A program made the translations under genes and the position numbers. The notes beneath the pieces were generated by a model. It was not told where the DNA came from, did no database searches, and saw only the letters and a program-made list of their open reading frames with translations. A DNA stretch of 7,623 nucleotides from an uncultured Bacteroidia bacterium. Lineage in GTDB: Bacteria; Bacteroidota; Bacteroidia; Bacteroidales; Prolixibacteraceae. This document shows, piece by piece, positions 7,551 through 7,623 of the stretch (positions are counted from its first letter, which is position 1; every line of letters starts with the position of its first letter). The stretch spans positions 1 through 7,623 of the forward strand of contig CAIOOC010000077.1 in assembly GCA_903859795.1 (NCBI GenBank), given 5' to 3'.

Positions 7551-7551
7551 A
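7531..7551. repeat. A/T-only inverted repeat at the start of the fifth gene
   Basis: TTATTATT (7531-7538) pairs perfectly with AATAATAA (7544-7551) across a five-base loop, and the last base is the A of the ATG at 7551. An all-A/U stem is weak, so it may only reflect the A-rich leader usual before Bacteroidota genes. If it forms, it would occupy the ribosome landing region. Confidence 0.3.
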
Positions 7552-7622
7552 TGAAAAACTCTGTTCTCTTTCTGCTGTTGCTTATATCGGCTTATAGTTT
7601 GGTTGGACAAACTCAGTCTCAA
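7551..7622 (+). CDS. 5' end of a secreted protein gene, cut by window end
   Basis: Only 24 codons are visible. They encode a textbook signal peptide: MKNS, then a leucine-rich hydrophobic core (VLFLLLLISAY), then SLVG before QTQSQ with a plausible cleavage after Gly19. There is no cysteine, so it is not a lipoprotein. The mature protein is not visible and no function can be assigned. Same strand and position after the glycosidase genes suggest another exported member of the locus, such as a further glycosidase or outer-membrane protein, but the 105-bp gap makes co-transcription less sure. The frame remains open to the last full codon. Confidence 0.7.
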   Translation, partial: MKNSVLFLLLLISAYSLVGQTQSQ

Positions 7623-7623
7623 T

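Overview
The window looks like a slice of a carbohydrate-degradation locus from a Bacteroidota chromosome, plausibly a Bacteroidales/Marinilabiliales-type environmental or anaerobic lineage; the rank below phylum is a guess. The signs are four co-oriented genes with almost no spacing, three of them secreted glycosidase-like proteins, starts preceded by A/T-rich sequence instead of a Shine-Dalgarno box, and families (GH92, large GH2, ROK) typical of Bacteroidota glycan loci. All genes are on the + strand. No tRNA, rRNA, CRISPR, insertion sequence or attachment site was seen.

Layout. Positions 1-84 are a leader with a possible Bacteroidota -7 box and a striking perfect 11-bp inverted repeat. 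That repeat contains two GT-N-TA-N-AC boxes centred 21 bp apart, which suggests an operator for a GntR/HutC-type repressor. Then follow: a cytoplasmic ROK-family sugar-kinase-like protein (85-1059); a secreted GH92-family protein with an altered sugar-binding site (1084-3483); a secreted GH2 enzyme whose sequence strongly recalls plant mannosylglycoprotein endo-beta-mannosidase (3521-6145, perhaps starting at 3533); and a putative lipoprotein with a six-hairpin glycosidase look (6147-7445). The last follows the GH2 stop by one base. After a 105-bp gap, a fifth gene begins with a signal peptide at 7551 and is cut by the window end.

How they may work together (inference). The exported enzymes would act in the periplasm or at the cell surface on a mannose-containing glycan, possibly the Man-beta-1,4-GlcNAc core of N-glycans. 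The ROK protein would phosphorylate, or sense, a released sugar in the cytoplasm, and the leader operator would switch the set on. No SusC/SusD pair, GH18, GH130 or regulator gene lies in the window, so the substrate assignment rests mainly on the GH2 resemblance. The GH92-like and six-hairpin proteins are the least predictable members and the best candidates for new specificity.
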